Source: CAWEDP01 sp963807925
GTDB lineage: Bacteria > Acidobacteriota > Vicinamibacteria > Vicinamibacterales > CAVVIG01
Assembly: GCA_963807925.1 (NCBI GenBank)
Contig: CAWEDP010000002.1
Location: 1,736,001-1,800,000 of the forward strand
Length of the DNA: 64,000 bases
Reading direction: 5' to 3'
Position numbers and translations under genes: made by a program. This document shows positions 1 through 8,540 of the stretch, in pieces; within the stretch, counting starts at the first letter, position 1, and the number at the start of each line of letters is the position of its first letter. The notes below the pieces were generated by a model. It was given only the letters and a program-made list of their open reading frames with translations. It made no database searches and had not been told where the DNA came from.

Positions 1-158
1 GAAAAGAAGAATGTGAGTGTGGCGTCGACCGGCTGGTGGAGCCGGCGCACGCGGCGATCGCATTTCGGACAGCGGAAGGTGTCGCTGTAGATCAGCTTCT
101 CCAGCGGCCTCCGGTGCGTGCGCATCAAGTGGCGGCCGCAGCTCGGACAGTGCGCCAT
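1..158 (-). CDS. Zinc-ribbon protein, 5' part only (runs off the left edge)
   Basis: Read leftward from an ATG at 158, the first ~52 residues contain two CxxC pairs (MAHCPSCGRH near residue 4 and RCPKCDRR near residue 29). They then enter a basic stretch and the start of a hydrophobic run (TLTFFF). This is the architecture of small treble-clef/zinc-ribbon membrane or nucleic-acid-associated proteins. The gene is cut by the window edge, so its length and function cannot be judged. It is separated from the next gene by 53 bp. The zinc-ribbon call is direct; any role is unknown. Confidence 0.55.
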   Translation of the reverse strand, partial: MAHCPSCGRHLMRTHRRPLEKLIYSDTFRCPKCDRRVRRLHQPVDATLTFFF

Positions 159-211
159 CTCGCCCTGAATCTTACTAGCTGCCGGGATCGCGGCCAACCG
201 CGGCCGATTTC

Positions 212-898
212 CTACTGAATCCGGTAATCGCGCAGGATGAAGCGCGCGGTGCCGCCGCGCACGTTGACGCCGTGTCCGAAGAAGCAGCCGCCGCCGAAGG
301 TCAAGCCGAGGCTGCTCACGTTCCCCGTCGCGCCGGTGAACGCCGCGCTCATCGTGCGATCGGCGGAGCCCGACTTGCCCGCGACGTTCGACCACTTGTC
401 TGGCGTCAACGGAATCGACAGAACCGCAGAGCCCTCGGCGAGTGTGTACGACGCCGTGCTCGGCCACCAGCGGTCGCTATCGCCGGACCCGTTCCGGTTG
501 GCCCAGATGAACGGCCGGACGGTTGCCGGCGTCTGGCAGGTGTTGAACGGCTCGGTCATGTAGTTGAAGACCGCCTCACCGGTGGTGGTCACCTGGAGCG
601 AGACGCTGACGGCGCCGCCGATCGATGCGGGCGGGCGAGTGTTGTACAGGTAGTTCATCGAGCCGGCGTCGACTGGAAAGTCGAAGGCGAGCGCCGTGCC
701 GTCGTTCGCCAGCGGGAAATTGTCCGGATCGCTGATCGTCGCCCAGGCGTCAGCGTCCAGGGACAGGACGGCAGGCGAAGCCGCGCCGGCAGCCGTCGCC
801 GCAGCCGGGCCACCGGCACAGGCAGTCAGCAGCGCGCCCATCGTCGCGACCGCTCCGATGCCAGGCGCCGCTGCGGCTACCGCTCGGAGAACCGGCAT
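212..898 (-). CDS. Putative secreted lipoprotein, unknown function
   Basis: This is a 228-aa product if translation begins at the ATG at 898. That start follows the upstream stop by 35 bp and places a hydrophobic segment ending in the lipobox LTAC at about residues 21-24, so I expect export and lipidation at that Cys. The reading frame stays open upstream to 1105, but that extension overlaps ydcF and encodes an Arg-rich non-signal sequence, so I reject it. The mature part is rich in Gly, Ser and Thr with alternating hydrophobics, suggesting a beta-sandwich (carbohydrate-binding-like) fold. It ends in RFILRDYRIQ. I do not recognise the family. It is the last gene of the leftward run that starts at 13 kb. 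Confidence 0.6.
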   Translation of the reverse strand: MPVLRAVAAAAPGIGAVATMGALLTACAGGPAAATAAGAASPAVLSLDADAWATISDPDNFPLANDGTALAFDFPVDAGSMNYLYNTRPPASIGGAVSVSLQVTTTGEAVFNYMTEPFNTCQTPATVRPFIWANRNGSGDSDRWWPSTASYTLAEGSAVLSIPLTPDKWSNVAGKSGSADRTMSAAFTGATGNVSSLGLTFGGGCFFGHGVNVRGGTARFILRDYRIQ

Positions 899-933
899 CC
901 GGCACGCGTTCCAACGCCGGACGCGCCGGGCCG

Positions 934-1584
934 TCACCTCTCGGACCGAACCGGAAAACCTGCCAGCGCGTTGAAAATCCCGAACCACTCGCGGGAGACT
1001 GCCATGGCGTCTTCGCTGGTTCTCCACCAGCGATTCGGCTCGAACGGATCCTCCGGCGTATAGCGGAGGATCGCTTCGGGCTCGCTGCCCACCAGAACGC
1101 GCCACAACATCTTCACGCGGCGACCGTGGTACTTCGAGGTCACGAGGATCACGCGGTGGGAGTCTGTCGCTCGAAGCTCGCGCGCGATCGATCGGACTTC
1201 ATCCGCGGTGTTCCGATTCGATCCCGCCAGGCTCCGGATGGCGTCGTGAGGGACGCCGAGGCGCTCGAGGACCAGCCGGCTGTATGCCGATTCCGACGGC
1301 TTGTCGATGCCCAGCCGCGCGAGCGCCTCGTCTTCAACGGTTGCGCGACCCGGCGTGATCCAGACCTCAGTCGTCCAGCCCTGCTTGTAGACAGCGGTCG
1401 CCTCCATCGCGCGAAACGGCATCTGACCGCCGAGCACGACGACCGCGCGGGCCGGCTGGAGAGGGTCGCTGACGACGAGCCATGCTCCGGCGAATCTCGC
1501 GGCGATCGCCGCGAGCAGGAGGGCACCGGCCGTCCACAGGATCCGCCCTGCAGGCCGCCGCAGCGGGATGGGACTCCAAGTCAT
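934..1584 (-). CDS. YdcF/SanA-like DUF218 membrane protein
   Basis: This is a 216-aa protein with one N-terminal transmembrane helix (about residues 13-35), followed by the DUF218 signature AVVVLGG near residue 47 and a central SNRNTADEVRSI stretch. The family includes E. coli YdcF and SanA/ElyC-type proteins, which sit in the inner membrane and are implicated in envelope or lipid-carrier homeostasis; their chemistry is poorly defined. The neighbouring genes encode a membrane glycosyltransferase and a methyltransferase, which fits an envelope-glycan role. The start at 1584 lies 6 bp after the stop of the upstream gene, consistent with one operon. The domain call is firm; the physiological role is inferred. 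Confidence 0.8.
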   Translation of the reverse strand: MTWSPIPLRRPAGRILWTAGALLLAAIAARFAGAWLVVSDPLQPARAVVVLGGQMPFRAMEATAVYKQGWTTEVWITPGRATVEDEALARLGIDKPSESAYSRLVLERLGVPHDAIRSLAGSNRNTADEVRSIARELRATDSHRVILVTSKYHGRRVKMLWRVLVGSEPEAILRYTPEDPFEPNRWWRTSEDAMAVSREWFGIFNALAGFPVRSER

Positions 1585-1590
1585 CGAGCG

Positions 1591-2863
1591 TCACCGACTC
1601 TCTCGTACTGTGTCCCGCCCGGTATCGGGATTCCCGCCGGCGACGCTCTGCCGGGCGAGCGGTTTCCAACCCGCGAGCACGCTGGCGGCATACCCGATCA
1701 GGTACACGTCCAGGAACGAGCGATGGCTCGTGTGCGCGAAGAAGACCGCCGTGATCGCGATGAAGGACGCGAAGAGGCCGTAAATCAGGCAGTGCTCGCG
1801 CCAGGAGCCCAGGCTGCGCGCCATGCCGGAAGCGCCCAGCAGCGCAATCGGGCCGAACGACAGCAGATACGCGACCGTCGGCCAGAAGCTTCGTCGCGGG
1901 TTCGGCAGCCACGAAAACGCTGCGCCGAGCTTCCGGAGACCGTTCACCACCGTCTGCCGCGGGCGCTCGCGCATGAAGGCGACCGCCTTGGCCTCGAACC
2001 AGCGGTCGATGGCAACCTCGTCGCCGTCGAGGCTTCGCAACTCGGCCTTCTCGGCGTCTGACAAAGCATTCACCGCGTCGGGTGTGGCCGCGTCGATGCT
2101 GGCGGCGGGATAGGTACCTGAACGTGTAGGCGTTGTTTCCGGCCCACAGTTGCGTGCCGGTCTCGGTCACCAGCGCCGGCGAGCCAGTCAGGGCATACGA
2201 CCGGGCCAGCCACGGGAGCAGCGCGAGCGCCAGGGCGCCGGCGCACGAAGCCGAGAGAATCAGCCGACGCCTCCGCGGCGCCCTGGCGGCCCACCCGAGC
2301 CACAACGGCGCGGCGGCCGCAAACGGCGCGAGCGTGGCATGCGTCAGAACGGCGCTCGCCAGGCCGAACCCTGCGGCGCCGGCGCCCGGGAGGGACGCCG
2401 ATCGCCGGGCGCGGATCAGCAGCAGCACCGACAGCAGCGTGAGAAACGTGAAGAGCGCCGTGTCCTGCAGCGCCGTGTCGTGGACGACGTAGTACGGATA
2501 GAGCGCTGTGATGACGGCCGCCGGGAGCGCCGCGCCCGCGCCGAACAGCTCGCCGGCGAGCAGGCCGGCGCAGAAGACCGTGGCCGCGCCCACCAGCGAA
2601 TGCGCAACGGTGAGCGTGACGAACGCGCGCTGACCGGATGTCGCAGCCGCCACGAACAGGGGATACACAGGCCCCCTCAAGGCGGTCGGCTGTCCGTCGA
2701 GCGCGAGTCCCCCGCCCGACGCGATGCTCTTCGCGAGGTCGAAATACAGCGTGTAGCCGTTGTGCCAGAAATCCGCAGGGCCGCTGCAGAAGCGTACACC
2801 CGCTCGCAGCAGCAGGCCGGTCGCCGCGACCGCGGTCAGCCGTCCGAGGAGCGTCCGATTCAC
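1591..2863 (-). CDS. Multi-pass membrane glycosyltransferase-like protein (GT39/ArnT-type), frameshifted
   Basis: One gene is split over two reading frames, with 423 codons after correcting a single base. The N-terminal half (2863 to about 2118) carries several transmembrane helices and the SGPADFWHNGYTLYFDLAKSI region typical of the lumenal loop of undecaprenyl-phosphate-sugar-dependent glycosyltransferases. The C-terminal half (1591 to about 2110) continues as PAASIDAATPDAVNALSD and ends with more helices. Frame is restored by removing one G/C from GGTACC at 2113-2118. The GTG start at 2863 overlaps the upstream methyltransferase stop (GTGA). Catalysis would involve lipid-linked sugar transfer on the periplasmic side. 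The acceptor is unknown; a peptide or glycan from this locus is possible. Confidence 0.65.
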
Positions 2864-3666
2864 GTTGTGTCCAGCGATCGTTGCTCCGCGTCCCTGGCTC
2901 GCAGCACGAACACCCATTCGTCGCGATTGTGATGCACGATGGACAGGCCGGCCGCCGCCGCTTCGCGGCCGAACTCACCCGGCCTGAACGTGTGCTCGAA
3001 CGCCAGCGCGTCGCTGCCGGCGCGCAGGAGCCGCACGTCGTCGCCGTCTTCCATCTGCCACCCGGATCCCGAGAGCCGTGAAACCGCTCGTTGAACGGCG
3101 ACGAGCCGCGACGATGCCGGCTCCCTCGTGGTGGCGCAGCTCACGAGGATCCGGCCTCCTGGCGCGAGATGGTGCGCCGCCTTGCGCAGCGACTCGACCC
3201 GGCGCCCGGATCCCGGGATATAGCTGTAACACAGCCAGGAGAAGACGATGACGTCGAAGGCGCCATCCACCCCCACGTCCTCGAAGAAGCCGTGGACGAT
3301 CGGGGCGCTGCGCCGGTGTTGGGCCAGAACCCGGTTCGCGATGACGATCGCCGCGGCGGACGGCTCGACGCCCTCCACACGGCATCCGAGCTCCAGGAAT
3401 GCGAGCAGGTCCCGGCCGGTCCCCGATCCGACGACCAGCACGCGATCGCCGGGCTGCACGAACCGCGACACCACCTCCGACTCCCACGGCATGAAGCCGG
3501 AGGCGATGTCGGGCTCGGCGGTCAGGAACCCGTCCCAGCGCTCCTCGATGCCCGCGCGGAGCTCGTCCAGCCGCACCGTCCCCATCGCGGCGTAGAGAAG
3601 GACGCGGCTGATCCGCCCGGCGAGGTGTGCCGCGCCGAGGCATGCCCGGCGAAGAAGCGATCGCAT
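2860..3666 (-). CDS. Class I SAM-dependent methyltransferase
   Basis: This is a 268-aa protein with a Rossmann-type SAM-binding motif (VLVVGSGTGRDLLAFLELG near residue 80), an acidic VEGVEPS second strand and a later LAPGGRILVSC strand. These are typical of Methyltransf_11/25-like small-molecule methyltransferases. The N-terminus is amphipathic (RRACLGAAHLAGRISRVL). Its stop overlaps the GTG start of the downstream membrane glycosyltransferase by 4 nt, so the two are translationally coupled. It lies just after a large secreted protein gene (46 bp gap). The substrate is not evident; a surface glycan or a modified peptide are both possible. Confidence 0.8.
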   Translation of the reverse strand: MRSLLRRACLGAAHLAGRISRVLLYAAMGTVRLDELRAGIEERWDGFLTAEPDIASGFMPWESEVVSRFVQPGDRVLVVGSGTGRDLLAFLELGCRVEGVEPSAAAIVIANRVLAQHRRSAPIVHGFFEDVGVDGAFDVIVFSWLCYSYIPGSGRRVESLRKAAHHLAPGGRILVSCATTREPASSRLVAVQRAVSRLSGSGWQMEDGDDVRLLRAGSDALAFEHTFRPGEFGREAAAAGLSIVHHNRDEWVFVLRARDAEQRSLDTT

Positions 3667-3712
3667 GCACCAAGAGCCGAGGACTTCGTCAGTCGCCGGA
3701 ACGCCGGCCGGC

Positions 3713-6700
3713 TCACCGCAGTCCCACCTGCGTCAGCTTGAGCGCGCAGCCGACTCCGCTCGCCGCGCTGCACGGAATGGCCGACGTCGAATTCGCAGTG
3801 GTCGAGAAGTAGATGCTCGACGTCTCGGGCGCTGTCAGATCGACGATGGCATCTGCGAACATGTGGGCTGCCGCCGTGGTACCCAACTGGCCGCGCGTGA
3901 CGGACGTCAAGCAGGGAGACGAGGGCAATGAGCAGGTGCCTACAGCGCCCACCTTGACGATCTCACTCTCGATCTGAGCGAAGTCGCCCGCCACGAAGCC
4001 AGTCGTCGAAGCGACTCGTACCGTCGTCGCTGTCGCGACAGTCGTGAGGTCCGAGACGGTCGAACCATTGGCATGTGTCGCCGCGACGGTGCCGAGCTGA
4101 GCCCTGGTCACCGTCAGGCGATCCTGACCGGAGGTGTTGCGGCCCGTCACCAGCATCTTCTCGCTGTTGATTTGAACGTAGTCTCCCACCGCGAATGACG
4201 CCGCCGAGGCCACGTCGAACGTGGTCGTACTAGTGGTCAGACCGGCATTCGACACCGTTGTCGTGGCGCTGATTGCCAGCGTCGTCGAGACGCTCGACGC
4301 GGCGACGTTGTCCACGATGATCCCGCTCGCGGGCTTCGCGTTCGGCAGCGGGAAGCCCTGGCTGGCCGCCCCGGGGGGCCAGGCGGCGCCCGTCACGTTG
4401 AGCGACATCAGACAGGCCTCGCTGGACGCGCAACCGGCACCCGTCTGACTCGCATTGTCGCCCACGCTGAAGAATATCCAGTCCGTGCTCGTCGCCGCGT
4501 TGTAGACCTCGGTGACAGGCGAGCACTCTTCGCTGCTGGAGCTCGCGAGCCCCAGGCTGCCGTCCGAGGCTGTGTTCATGAGACCGGCGGAGAGACTTAT
4601 CCGGTGGAGAGCGGGTCGCTCTGTGACGCCGCTCGCCTTGCCGCATACGAACAGATGCCCCGTCCCGTCGGCGCTCGTCAGGTACGTCTGATCGAATGCG
4701 CCCGAGTGAATGTTGTATGTCGAGCTCGAGGAGTTGCCGCCAATCGCGGCGGTCTTCTTCGACGGAGTGCTGAGCGCCGTGTCGAACTGGTAAACAGCTC
4801 CGTGATTGGTGCTGTCCTTCCCCTCGACGACGAACAGGCGCCCCGTGGAGCTGTCGACGGTCGGCGCGTCCACGATCGCTCCGCCGAGGGACTGCGCCGG
4901 AGTGCCCACGCACGGCAGCGTGCACGCACTGCCAACGGTCGAGAAGGTCTCGCGGACGTAGCTGAGCGTCCCGGCGGCATCGCCGATGAAGATGTTCCCC
5001 GATCCGCCATCCAGCACCGGGCTGCTCAACACCGTGGACCCGTGCACCAGGATCGGCCAGGCGCCGCCCGCTTCCTGCACCGGCCCGTTGAGCACGGGAA
5101 AGAACTTGTGGAGGCGGCCCGCATCGTCACCGACGTAGAGGGCGTCGAGCGAGTAGTCGTAGAAGGGCGACGAGTTGGTCACCTGCGGCGCGCCGACGAG
5201 CGGGATCTGCACGTCGCAGGATCCGCTGGCCGGGCACGCATCCAGGCCCGCAAGGGACACGGCCGGGATCACGGGCCCTCCCACCGTTCCCTCGCCAGCC
5301 TGCCATCGCAGGATGTGGAGCAGGGCCCCGGACGCCTTGCTTTCCACGTAGATGATCTTCGTGCCATCGAGGGAGAGCACCGTGGAGGTGACAACGGTTC
5401 CCGAACCGGTGTTGTAGGCCCACATCGCGGAGGGGCCGTCCTGGCTGCAAGTCCCGCCGGCGCTCCCCTGGCGGGAATACAGCTGATTGAAGGCGACGAC
5501 GCTCGATCGGCCGTCGACGCCGCCGGCGAGCGAGGAACCCGCCCACGTGAAGCCGGATGCGAAGGTCTCGGCGAGGGCGATGCTGTTCCCGTCCGCCCCG
5601 GCGTTCGCGGCGGTGACCGTGACGACGCCGTTCGACGAGTTGGCGTCGACGGCGGGCACGTTGGCTTCGATGGCGGCCGCCAGCGCCGCGGCTTCCGCCG
5701 CGACGTTCACCGATGTGGTGGCGCTGTCGGTGCTCGTCGAGAACGTCGTCCCCGAGGTGGTCCCGGCGGCGCCACCGGTGAGGCTGCCGTTGAACGCGTC
5801 GCCGCTCAATCCCGACGCGATCGAGGTGGCCACGCTGATGTTGTTGCCGGCCAGTCCGGTGGCCGTGGCCGCGATCTTGACCGCGGCGCTGCCTGCGCTC
5901 GAGGCGCCGACGCCCACGGCCGCAGCGCCGCCTATGGCATTGATGATGTTGGTGGCGAGCGTCGCGGCCGGCGCCGGAGCCGCTCCCGACCAGTACTGGA
6001 AGTTCGGGCTGATGCTCGATCCATCGGTGCCGGAAGTCGTCACGGTGATGGTCAGATTGGTCGTTCCGGACGTGCTGGGCGTGAACCCGGTACTGCCAGG
6101 AATCCTGGCTGTCACATCGACGTTCGGACTGGTGCTGCCTGTTACCGTGACGCCGTTACCCGGCTGGTTGGCGGCACTGCCGCATTCCCACGTGCTGACG
6201 CTCGCGCCGGTGTTCGCGCTGCCGGTCGTGATGGCGGACGCCAAGCGGGAGACCATCTGCGAGCTCGTCCCGGTCCGAACGAAACACTGAGTGCTGGTCT
6301 CGGTTCCGGACGTCCAGTTGGACGTCTTGAACACGTAAGCAATGGCCGCAATCGTGACCGACGAGCTGTTCGACGGAGTCGTCCCGAACGCAATCCTGTC
6401 GATTTCGGCCACGGGCGCGCTCGCGGTGAGCGTGAGCGTCGCCGCCGTGTTCGCGTTCGTGATGGTGATCGTGTTGCCGCTAGCGACGTTGTTGGCGCCG
6501 ATCGTCGTGATCTGGGAGGCCGCCGTGCCGGGGCTGGCGGTGAGCGTCGTGCCGTTCACGGTGACCGTCCCCGTCAAGGACGAGGCCGTGAACGAGCCCG
6601 TGCGGCTCGCCTTGGTCCCCGCCAGGCCGGCAAGGCTCGTGTTGAACACGACGAAGTCGTTCTGGCAGTCCGGCGCGGCGTTGACGTCGAAGCTGAACTT

Positions 6701-7165
6701 GGCCGGAAACATCTCGGCGCCCACTGTGCCGCCCACGCCGAGCGACATGCCCCAGTCGCGCGCGAAGCCGCCGCCGCCTTTCGGGCGCGATGGCTTCAGC
6801 GATCGCGCCGGCCCGAACGAATCGGGCCCTTGCCCGTCGCGCGCGGCCTCGATTGATGCGATGAGATCGGCGAAGCGCCCGCCACCGGCGGCGGCGGGGT
6901 TCGTTCCGGCAAGCGGTCGGCGGACGTTGTGGAGCAGCCATTGGTGCCGATACCTGGCGTCGAACCGCAGCCTCTGCGCCTCGCGCGCGGAGCGCGGGCC
7001 CGAGAAGATGACGTGGCGATGCGTCCAGTCGTCGGCCACCGACAACGGCGTCGGCCTGACCTGCGCGCTGCCCGACCGCATGGAGAGCATCTGGATCAGC
7101 GCGCCCACGAGCGCAACCGACACGACTGCCCGCCGCGAATATCCTGCCCTGCCCGAGAGACTCAT
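3713..7165 (-). CDS. Very large secreted beta-rich repeat protein (paralogue of the 8.5-11.2 kb gene)
   Basis: This is an 1150-aa protein with a signal peptide (basic start, then a hydrophobic run to about residue 34, AQ cleavage-like). A conserved N-terminal block DDWTHRHVIFSGP and a second block FPAKFSFDV...DCQNDFVVFNTS are shared with the 870-aa protein at 8541-11153. A Thr/Ser/Ala/Gly-rich region follows with two tandem modules ending in AGNNISVATS...GSLTGG and ADGNSIALAE...SLAGG. Next come beta-propeller-like repeats around YDYSLDALYVGDDAGRLHKF, then a second Ala/Thr repeat area, and the terminus ALKLTQVGLR. It is probably exported and cell-surface or extracellular. It has no recognised catalytic motif. 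The ATG has a strong GGAGG ribosome site. I do not recognise the family by name. Confidence 0.75.
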   Translation of the reverse strand: MSLSGRAGYSRRAVVSVALVGALIQMLSMRSGSAQVRPTPLSVADDWTHRHVIFSGPRSAREAQRLRFDARYRHQWLLHNVRRPLAGTNPAAAGGGRFADLIASIEAARDGQGPDSFGPARSLKPSRPKGGGGFARDWGMSLGVGGTVGAEMFPAKFSFDVNAAPDCQNDFVVFNTSLAGLAGTKASRTGSFTASSLTGTVTVNGTTLTASPGTAASQITTIGANNVASGNTITITNANTAATLTLTASAPVAEIDRIAFGTTPSNSSSVTIAAIAYVFKTSNWTSGTETSTQCFVRTGTSSQMVSRLASAITTGSANTGASVSTWECGSAANQPGNGVTVTGSTSPNVDVTARIPGSTGFTPSTSGTTNLTITVTTSGTDGSSISPNFQYWSGAAPAPAATLATNIINAIGGAAAVGVGASSAGSAAVKIAATATGLAGNNISVATSIASGLSGDAFNGSLTGGAAGTTSGTTFSTSTDSATTSVNVAAEAAALAAAIEANVPAVDANSSNGVVTVTAANAGADGNSIALAETFASGFTWAGSSLAGGVDGRSSVVAFNQLYSRQGSAGGTCSQDGPSAMWAYNTGSGTVVTSTVLSLDGTKIIYVESKASGALLHILRWQAGEGTVGGPVIPAVSLAGLDACPASGSCDVQIPLVGAPQVTNSSPFYDYSLDALYVGDDAGRLHKFFPVLNGPVQEAGGAWPILVHGSTVLSSPVLDGGSGNIFIGDAAGTLSYVRETFSTVGSACTLPCVGTPAQSLGGAIVDAPTVDSSTGRLFVVEGKDSTNHGAVYQFDTALSTPSKKTAAIGGNSSSSTYNIHSGAFDQTYLTSADGTGHLFVCGKASGVTERPALHRISLSAGLMNTASDGSLGLASSSSEECSPVTEVYNAATSTDWIFFSVGDNASQTGAGCASSEACLMSLNVTGAAWPPGAASQGFPLPNAKPASGIIVDNVAASSVSTTLAISATTTVSNAGLTTSTTTFDVASAASFAVGDYVQINSEKMLVTGRNTSGQDRLTVTRAQLGTVAATHANGSTVSDLTTVATATTVRVASTTGFVAGDFAQIESEIVKVGAVGTCSLPSSPCLTSVTRGQLGTTAAAHMFADAIVDLTAPETSSIYFSTTANSTSAIPCSAASGVGCALKLTQVGLR

Positions 7166-7229
7166 TTCATCCTCCGACCCTTATCTGCGGCAACCGAGAG
7201 GAGTGTTAGACGCTCCGCTCACTTCGTTG

Positions 7230-7249
7230 GAGTTCTTCTAAGAGTTCTT
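7230..7249. promoter_or_regulatory. Direct repeat GAGTTCTT upstream of the 1150-aa gene
   Basis: Two copies of GAGTTCTT lie at 7230-7237 and 7242-7249 (12-bp period) in the 213-bp gap between the radical SAM gene and the 1150-aa secreted-protein gene. A regulator site or a stretched promoter region is possible, and nothing else is visible in this gap. This is a weak call from spacing and repetition only. Confidence 0.2.
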
Positions 7250-7378
7250 ATGGCTCTTTCTTAGCGTAGAGCTTGAGAGGCGGAGACAGCTGGGTTATGA
7301 GCGCGCAGGCGGCACAATTGGTATCCCGCGGGTCACGCTCGTATCAGGCGGGAGCACGCTGAGTCCGCGGTTTGTAAT

Positions 7379-8515
7379 TCAGGAAACGGAGAGGGTCGAA
7401 ATCGAGGCGACGCGCTTCGGCGTGCGCAACTGCTCGATCGGGATGAAGCCGGGAGGCGCCGCCCGTCTCGAGCGGAGGTTCGGCGACTCGAGGCCCGTTC
7501 GCGCGTACGATTTCTCGCAGTCCTGCGTGGAGGGGCCGCGCATGTTGCCTTCCAGGAATGCCAGCCCAGGGCACCGCGAGCAGGTCTTCTGGTTCCCGCA
7601 GCTCGAGCAGCCGTCGAGATCGCCCAGCGCGATCGAGCGGACCTCGGCGAGCTCCGGCGAGTGGCGCCAGATGTCGAGGAAGCGGCTCCGCCGGACGTTG
7701 CCGCTCGGGAGCGGGAACTGGACGCAGGGGTAGAGGTCGCCGTACGGCGAGATATAGCAGGACGTGTGACCGGCGCTGCACGGGATGCGATCGAACGCGT
7801 CGGGGCCGTCGAAGGGACCGTCCGCCGGCGCGCAGAAGGCGTCGACGTCCTCCACCACCTCCGTATCGCGCACCACCCTGGTGAGCAGCGACCGGTCGAT
7901 GTTCAGCGACAGGATGGACCGGTCGCCGTCCATCATCGGCGTGATGGTGGGGTCCACGCTGAAGCCGGCGCCCATCCGCTCGGCCAGCGCCTTGACGTGC
8001 CTGTAGTCGTCGGCGTTCTGGCGCATCAGGACGTTCGCGAAGGTGACCTTGACGCCCGCGGCACGGAGGAACCGCGCCGCGGTCAGCGAGCGCTCCAGCG
8101 ATCCCGGGACGAGGGTGATGGCGTCGTGCACCTCGGCCCGATGCGAGTAAATGCTGATCTGGACGGCGTCGACGCCCAGATCCGCGAGCCGCCTGGCCTG
8201 CGGCTCGCGGATCAGCAGGGCGTTGGTCTTGATCTTCACCGCGAACAGCCTTTCCCGCGCGTGCCCGATGATCTCGAACAGGTCCGGCCGCAGGAAGATC
8301 TCTCCGCCGCTGATGGTGAGAAAGAAGACTCCGGCGTCCGCCATGTCGTCGAGCAGCGCCGTGATCTCGGCGAGAGTCATCTCCCCGTGGTCGTCGTGGT
8401 CCAGATAGCAGTGGACGCAGCGCTCGTTGCAGCGGTAGGTGAGATCGAGCTGCACGCCGAGCGGGATGCCAAGGCGGAGCGCCCTGGCCCCCATTTCCTG
8501 CATCAGGGAGGTCAT
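7379..8515 (-). CDS. Radical SAM/SPASM peptide-modifying enzyme
   Basis: The enzyme has 378 aa from the ATG at 8515, which has GGAG upstream; the longer frame to 8626 would overlap the previous gene. The radical SAM cluster motif CNERCVHC lies near residue 28, followed by the SAM-binding ISGGE block. The C-terminal half is a SPASM/twitch domain with Cys at CSAGHTSCYISPYGDLYPC and then CSSCGNQKTCSRC, ending near TQDC. This architecture (AlbA, PqqE, anSME) installs thioether or C-C crosslinks in peptides or matures proteins. It sits between the two paralogous secreted proteins and downstream of PqqD, HprK, S26 and a Cys-containing small peptide, so a RiPP maturase role is the best inference. 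Confidence 0.85.
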   Translation of the reverse strand: MTSLMQEMGARALRLGIPLGVQLDLTYRCNERCVHCYLDHDDHGEMTLAEITALLDDMADAGVFFLTISGGEIFLRPDLFEIIGHARERLFAVKIKTNALLIREPQARRLADLGVDAVQISIYSHRAEVHDAITLVPGSLERSLTAARFLRAAGVKVTFANVLMRQNADDYRHVKALAERMGAGFSVDPTITPMMDGDRSILSLNIDRSLLTRVVRDTEVVEDVDAFCAPADGPFDGPDAFDRIPCSAGHTSCYISPYGDLYPCVQFPLPSGNVRRSRFLDIWRHSPELAEVRSIALGDLDGCSSCGNQKTCSRCPGLAFLEGNMRGPSTQDCEKSYARTGLESPNLRSRRAAPPGFIPIEQLRTPKRVASISTLSVS

Positions 8516-8540
8516 CTTGATCTCCGGGCTCCGTAACCCA

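Noticed and set aside
190..205. Hairpin CGCGG-CCAA-CCGCG as a terminator after the lipoprotein gene
   Set aside because: The stem is short and not followed by a T-run on either strand, so a terminator call is not supported.
36..218. 60-aa plus-strand frame at the left edge
   Set aside because: It is antisense to the zinc-ribbon gene start and shows no ribosome site or domain.
4604..6856. 750-aa open frame on the plus strand
   Set aside because: It is antisense to the 1150-aa secreted protein, Arg/Gly-rich without domains, and typical of a shadow frame in high-GC DNA.
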